In this document: positions 7,418-9,278 of the stretch, one piece after another
Position numbering within the stretch: position 1 is the stretch's first letter
Layout of the letters: every line of letters starts with the position of its first letter
Source of the DNA: DATKMG01 sp035541995
GTDB taxonomy: Bacteria > Acidobacteriota > Terriglobia > Versatilivoradales > Versatilivoraceae
Reading direction: 5' to 3'
NCBI GenBank assembly: GCA_035541995.1
Contig: DATKMG010000839.1
Location: forward strand, 1 to 9,278
Length of the DNA stretch: 9,278 bases
The notes under the pieces: generated by a model
The model's database searches: none
Told to the model about the DNA's origin: nothing
Seen by the model: only the letters and a program-made list of their open reading frames with translations
Translations under genes and position numbers: made by a program

Positions 7418-7981
7418 ATGACGACCACCCTTTCTAGACTCAGGTTTTTACGCAGGGCCTTTGCAAGCGGTTCGGTGGCTGCCATTGCGCCTGGACTGGC
7501 TGGATCATCACCCTTTGCACGCACAAGTGTCTCGCCCTCTATTGCTGACAGCACTCCCGGCTCTGCCCCTTCGGACGTCACGGCGCCAGCCATTGGAAAT
7601 CTCAATCTGAATGTCGCCAGGATCGAGACCACCTGGCTGAACGTCCCCATGCGAACCATACCAGCACGCCGCATGGTGGCCGAAAACTATGAGTGGACCT
7701 ACTTTCAGGTACACAAGGTGACGTTGGCCTGTGCCATTGTGGGTTTTGGCGAGATAATGCCGTATTACACCTGGGGAAGACCTACCGAAGAGACTCTCTC
7801 CTATGCGCGAGGTCGAAACGCTACCGAATTATTGTGGGAGGATTTCAGGAGTGGGCGTCTGCCTATCTTCGTCAAGGGAGTCCGGTTTGAAGCCATTGAG
7901 AATAATGGCAGTCGGGAATGGAAAGAATTGCAGGATCGGGCCAGGAAAGGGAATGTCTTTTCCAAGCAACGAATACTGTAG
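7418..7981 (+). CDS. Truncated mandelate racemase/muconate lactonizing enzyme-like protein (N-terminal domain only)
   Basis: The 187 residues start with a Tat-like signal (RLRFLRRAF, residues 7-15, then an Ala/Gly stretch) and a Ser/Pro-rich linker. Residues 66-142 resemble the N-terminal capping domain of enolase-superfamily MR/MLE enzymes. Landmarks are IETTWLNVPMR, then VTLACAIVGFGEIMPYYTWG, then RGRNATELLWED, where homologues have a similar G(R/K)N...LWDD block. After residue 142 the resemblance stops. The C-terminal TIM barrel with its KxK and metal-binding Asp/Glu residues is absent; the family is usually 350-450 residues. The other two frames downstream do not restore a barrel, so this looks like a deletion rather than a single frameshift. 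The ATG at 7418 has GGAGG 6 nt upstream. It is likely non-catalytic, either a remnant or a small derived protein. The assignment is from remembered family motifs. Confidence 0.6.
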   Translation: MTTTLSRLRFLRRAFASGSVAAIAPGLAGSSPFARTSVSPSIADSTPGSAPSDVTAPAIGNLNLNVARIETTWLNVPMRTIPARRMVAENYEWTYFQVHKVTLACAIVGFGEIMPYYTWGRPTEETLSYARGRNATELLWEDFRSGRLPIFVKGVRFEAIENNGSREWKELQDRARKGNVFSKQRIL

Positions 7982-7996
7982 TAAGGAGTCTCAACC
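7982..7996 (+). promoter_or_regulatory. Ribosome-binding site of the creatininase-family gene
   Basis: The truncated upstream gene ends with TAG at 7979-7981. TAAGGAG follows at once and, with 8 nt spacing, precedes the ATG at 7997. The 15-nt gap suggests both genes are read from one transcript. Confidence 0.6.
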
Positions 7997-8890
7997 ATGA
8001 ACAATTCAATATCTCGACGACACTTTCTTATCTCGACGCCAGGCCTGGCCGCAATGGCTCCTGCCGGAAGTCTCAATGCTAGTGACAACTTGCCACTGCC
8101 CTCCTCAAACGTCTCTCGTACTGGTGATGGCTATGTCAATCCTCGCAGAGTCTTGCTTTGGGAGAGTACCCGCAAGGAAATTCGAGAAGCATTGGAGTCT
8201 GGACGCCTGAAGGCTGCAATCTTGCCCACAGGAAGCACGGAACAGCACAACGAACATCTAGCGATGATTCAAGACACTGCGAGTGCCGTTCTCCTGGCCC
8301 AACAAGCCGCCCTGCGACTCTATCCCCAGGTTATTGTCTCCACGCCGGTGCCTGTGGGGATCTCTCCTTACTGGATGGAGCGCAAAGGCACGCTGACCCT
8401 TCGTCCGGAGACTTTCCTGGCCATGGTCTTTGACATCTGCGACAGCCTTAGAACCCATGGCATTAAGACCCTCTTCATCGTCAATGGCCACGGGGGGAAC
8501 GACAAGCCTCTCAAGGATTTCTTGCCGGATCTTCGTACAAAACTCGGCATTCACATCGATGCTTGTTCTTACTGGGAGGCCTACTCGGCGTCTGAGGAGA
8601 TCAAGCAGGAGGTAAGGAAAGTCATGCAGAGCGGCCTGGAAAAGGTACCTGGCCACTCGGGTGAATTTGAAACCTCTGTTGCTCTGGCAGCCTTTCCGGA
8701 AAGAATTCACCGTGAGGGGGTGGATTATGAAAAGATTCACCTGGCGCTCAAGGATCCGGAGGACTCGAAGACCGATCGCAGCTACTATTACGATTCATTG
8801 CTTGCCAGGCCGGAAAAAGGGGAGGCTCTGATCCGCATTGCAGTCGACTGGGTTGCGGAAAAGCTTCGCGGCATGATCGCTCAATCTTGA
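7997..8890 (+). CDS. Tat-exported creatininase-family (creatinine amidohydrolase-like) protein
   Basis: This is a metal-dependent amidohydrolase of the creatininase fold; members cleave cyclic or linear amides such as creatinine or formamide intermediates. The substrate here is unknown. The 297 residues open with a clear Tat signal (ISRRHFLIS, residues 5-13). The family blocks follow in order: LPTGSTEQHNEHL (76-88) with putative metal ligands E82, H84 and D93, then VNGHGGND (H165), then GHSGEFETS (219-227) with H220 and E223. Length fits the family plus a leader. The usual EQHGPHLP reads EQHNEHLAM here, a variant I believe occurs in other environmental members. Tat export sets it apart from the cytoplasmic creatininase of Pseudomonas. 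It follows the truncated MR/MLE-like gene by 15 nt, which suggests a small catabolic or modifying module, now possibly decayed. Confidence 0.9.
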   Translation: MNNSISRRHFLISTPGLAAMAPAGSLNASDNLPLPSSNVSRTGDGYVNPRRVLLWESTRKEIREALESGRLKAAILPTGSTEQHNEHLAMIQDTASAVLLAQQAALRLYPQVIVSTPVPVGISPYWMERKGTLTLRPETFLAMVFDICDSLRTHGIKTLFIVNGHGGNDKPLKDFLPDLRTKLGIHIDACSYWEAYSASEEIKQEVRKVMQSGLEKVPGHSGEFETSVALAAFPERIHREGVDYEKIHLALKDPEDSKTDRSYYYDSLLARPEKGEALIRIAVDWVAEKLRGMIAQS

Positions 8891-9278
8891 TTCGGACGTT
8901 TCATGGGCCGCGGCGAGGTTGTGTGTAATCAACCTTCAGGAGTTGGCCGCGACGGGCGGCGGCGGTCACACGCGCGGCGGCCACCTTTAAAGTCGCATTT
9001 TCATAGAAGTGCACCATGACCTTTCTCAGGTCCCCACCGCGGATGAAAATGGTAGGGCGTGGTGGCCCCACCGCGCCGCTTTTCAGAAGTGAGGACGGCT
9101 GGGGCCAGCCTTCCCTACCAAAACTCACATTTTCACGAAAGAAATCATATAAAAACGAGTTGGGAGGTCATACAATTCCACTGTCAAAAATCCTTCGGGT
9201 GAGGCCCGTTATCCTCTCTGGTTTTCATGGCTTTGCATGCTATGGGAACAAAATGAACAATCTAAACACGTCACGTTC
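8891..9278. other. Gene-free tail of the window
   Basis: No convincing coding region is seen after the creatininase stop. The first 250 nt are mostly the palindromic element described separately, preceded by a small AGGTTG/CAACCT hairpin (8916-8935) that could help end the upstream transcript. From about 9137 the sequence is AT-richer. It contains a CGGG/CCCG mini-hairpin at 9196-9208 and an ATG at 9253 with only a few codons before the edge and no clear ribosome site. The next gene may start at or beyond the edge. Confidence 0.5.
8913..9136. repeat. GC-rich, palindrome-dense intergenic element (possible interspersed repeat)
   Basis: The segment is built from nested inverted repeats. TGGCCGC (8944-8950) pairs with GCGGCCA (8977-8983). 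TGGTAGGG (9050-9057) pairs with CCCTACCA (9113-9120). Inside the latter are GGTGG/CCACC (9061-9072) and GGCTGG/CCAGCC (9097-9110). CATTTTCA occurs directly at 8996-9003 and 9128-9135 and inverted at 9044-9051. CCCCACCGCG is repeated at 9032-9041 and 9066-9075. This is the look of a REP/MITE-like element between genes. No copy number can be judged from a single window, and no terminal target duplication is evident. A 75-codon minus-strand frame (9128-8901) crosses it but has no ribosome site. Confidence 0.45.

Noticed and set aside
7255..7674. Minus-strand frame of 139 codons opposite the MR/MLE-like gene
   Set aside because: It is antisense to a gene with signal peptide, ribosome site and family motifs, and shows none of its own.
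8258..8740. Minus-strand frame of 160 codons opposite the creatininase gene
   Set aside because: It is a shadow of a well-supported gene with no independent support.
8901..9128. 75-codon minus-strand gene
   Set aside because: It coincides with the palindromic element and lacks a ribosome site. It is kept only as a question in the findings, not as a gene call.
9253..9278. Start of a further plus-strand gene (MNNLNTSR...)
   Set aside because: Only eight codons are visible, without a convincing ribosome site, so a gene cannot be supported.
1..9278. CRISPR array, tRNA/rRNA, insertion sequence or phage/defence genes
   Set aside because: Reading both strands showed no regularly spaced repeats, no cloverleaf or ribosomal RNA signature, and no transposase, integrase or known defence domain.

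Overview
The window looks like a chromosomal segment from a member of the Acidobacteriota. The strongest pointer is the protein at 5391-6518, which has the layout of the 'VWFA-related acidobacterial' family. The secreted unknown protein at 4580-5290 also resembles a hypothetical family I associate with that phylum, but this is from memory and no search was run. Seven complete genes and one partial gene are visible. Six lie on the minus strand and two on the plus strand, diverging from a non-coding region at 7052-7417.

Minus strand, in transcription order. (1) An apparent three-gene operon encodes exported proteins: a small Spy/CpxP-like protein (7051-6515), a VWFA-domain protein (6518-5391) whose ATG overlaps the preceding stop as ATGA, and a secreted protein of unknown function (5290-4580). 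(2) After a 444-nt gap with weak regulatory-looking repeats come msrP (4135-3173) and msrQ (3159-2461), the periplasmic methionine-sulfoxide reductase and its membrane haem partner. (3) After a further 143 nt comes a copper-type P1B ATPase gene, copA-like (2317 to beyond base 1). It has YHS and CPMHPE metal-binding domains at its N-terminus, and its C-terminus is cut off by the window edge.

Plus strand. A short Tat-like-signal protein (7418-7981) carries only the N-terminal part of a mandelate racemase/muconate lactonizing enzyme. It is followed after 15 nt by a Tat-exported creatininase-family amidohydrolase (7997-8890). The final 388 nt hold no convincing gene. They do contain a GC-rich, palindrome-dense segment (about 8913-9136) that looks like an interspersed intergenic repeat.

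Functionally, the minus strand reads as an envelope-stress and metal-homeostasis block: copper export, repair of oxidised methionine in periplasmic proteins, and a Spy-like protein. In Escherichia coli, msrPQ is induced by HOCl and copper through HprSR/CusSR, so the pairing with copA makes sense. Whether the groups are co-regulated here is inference. I did not find a convincing new biological system. The items most worth checking are the palindromic element, the truncated enolase-superfamily gene and the His/Met/Gly-rich loop in the VWFA protein.
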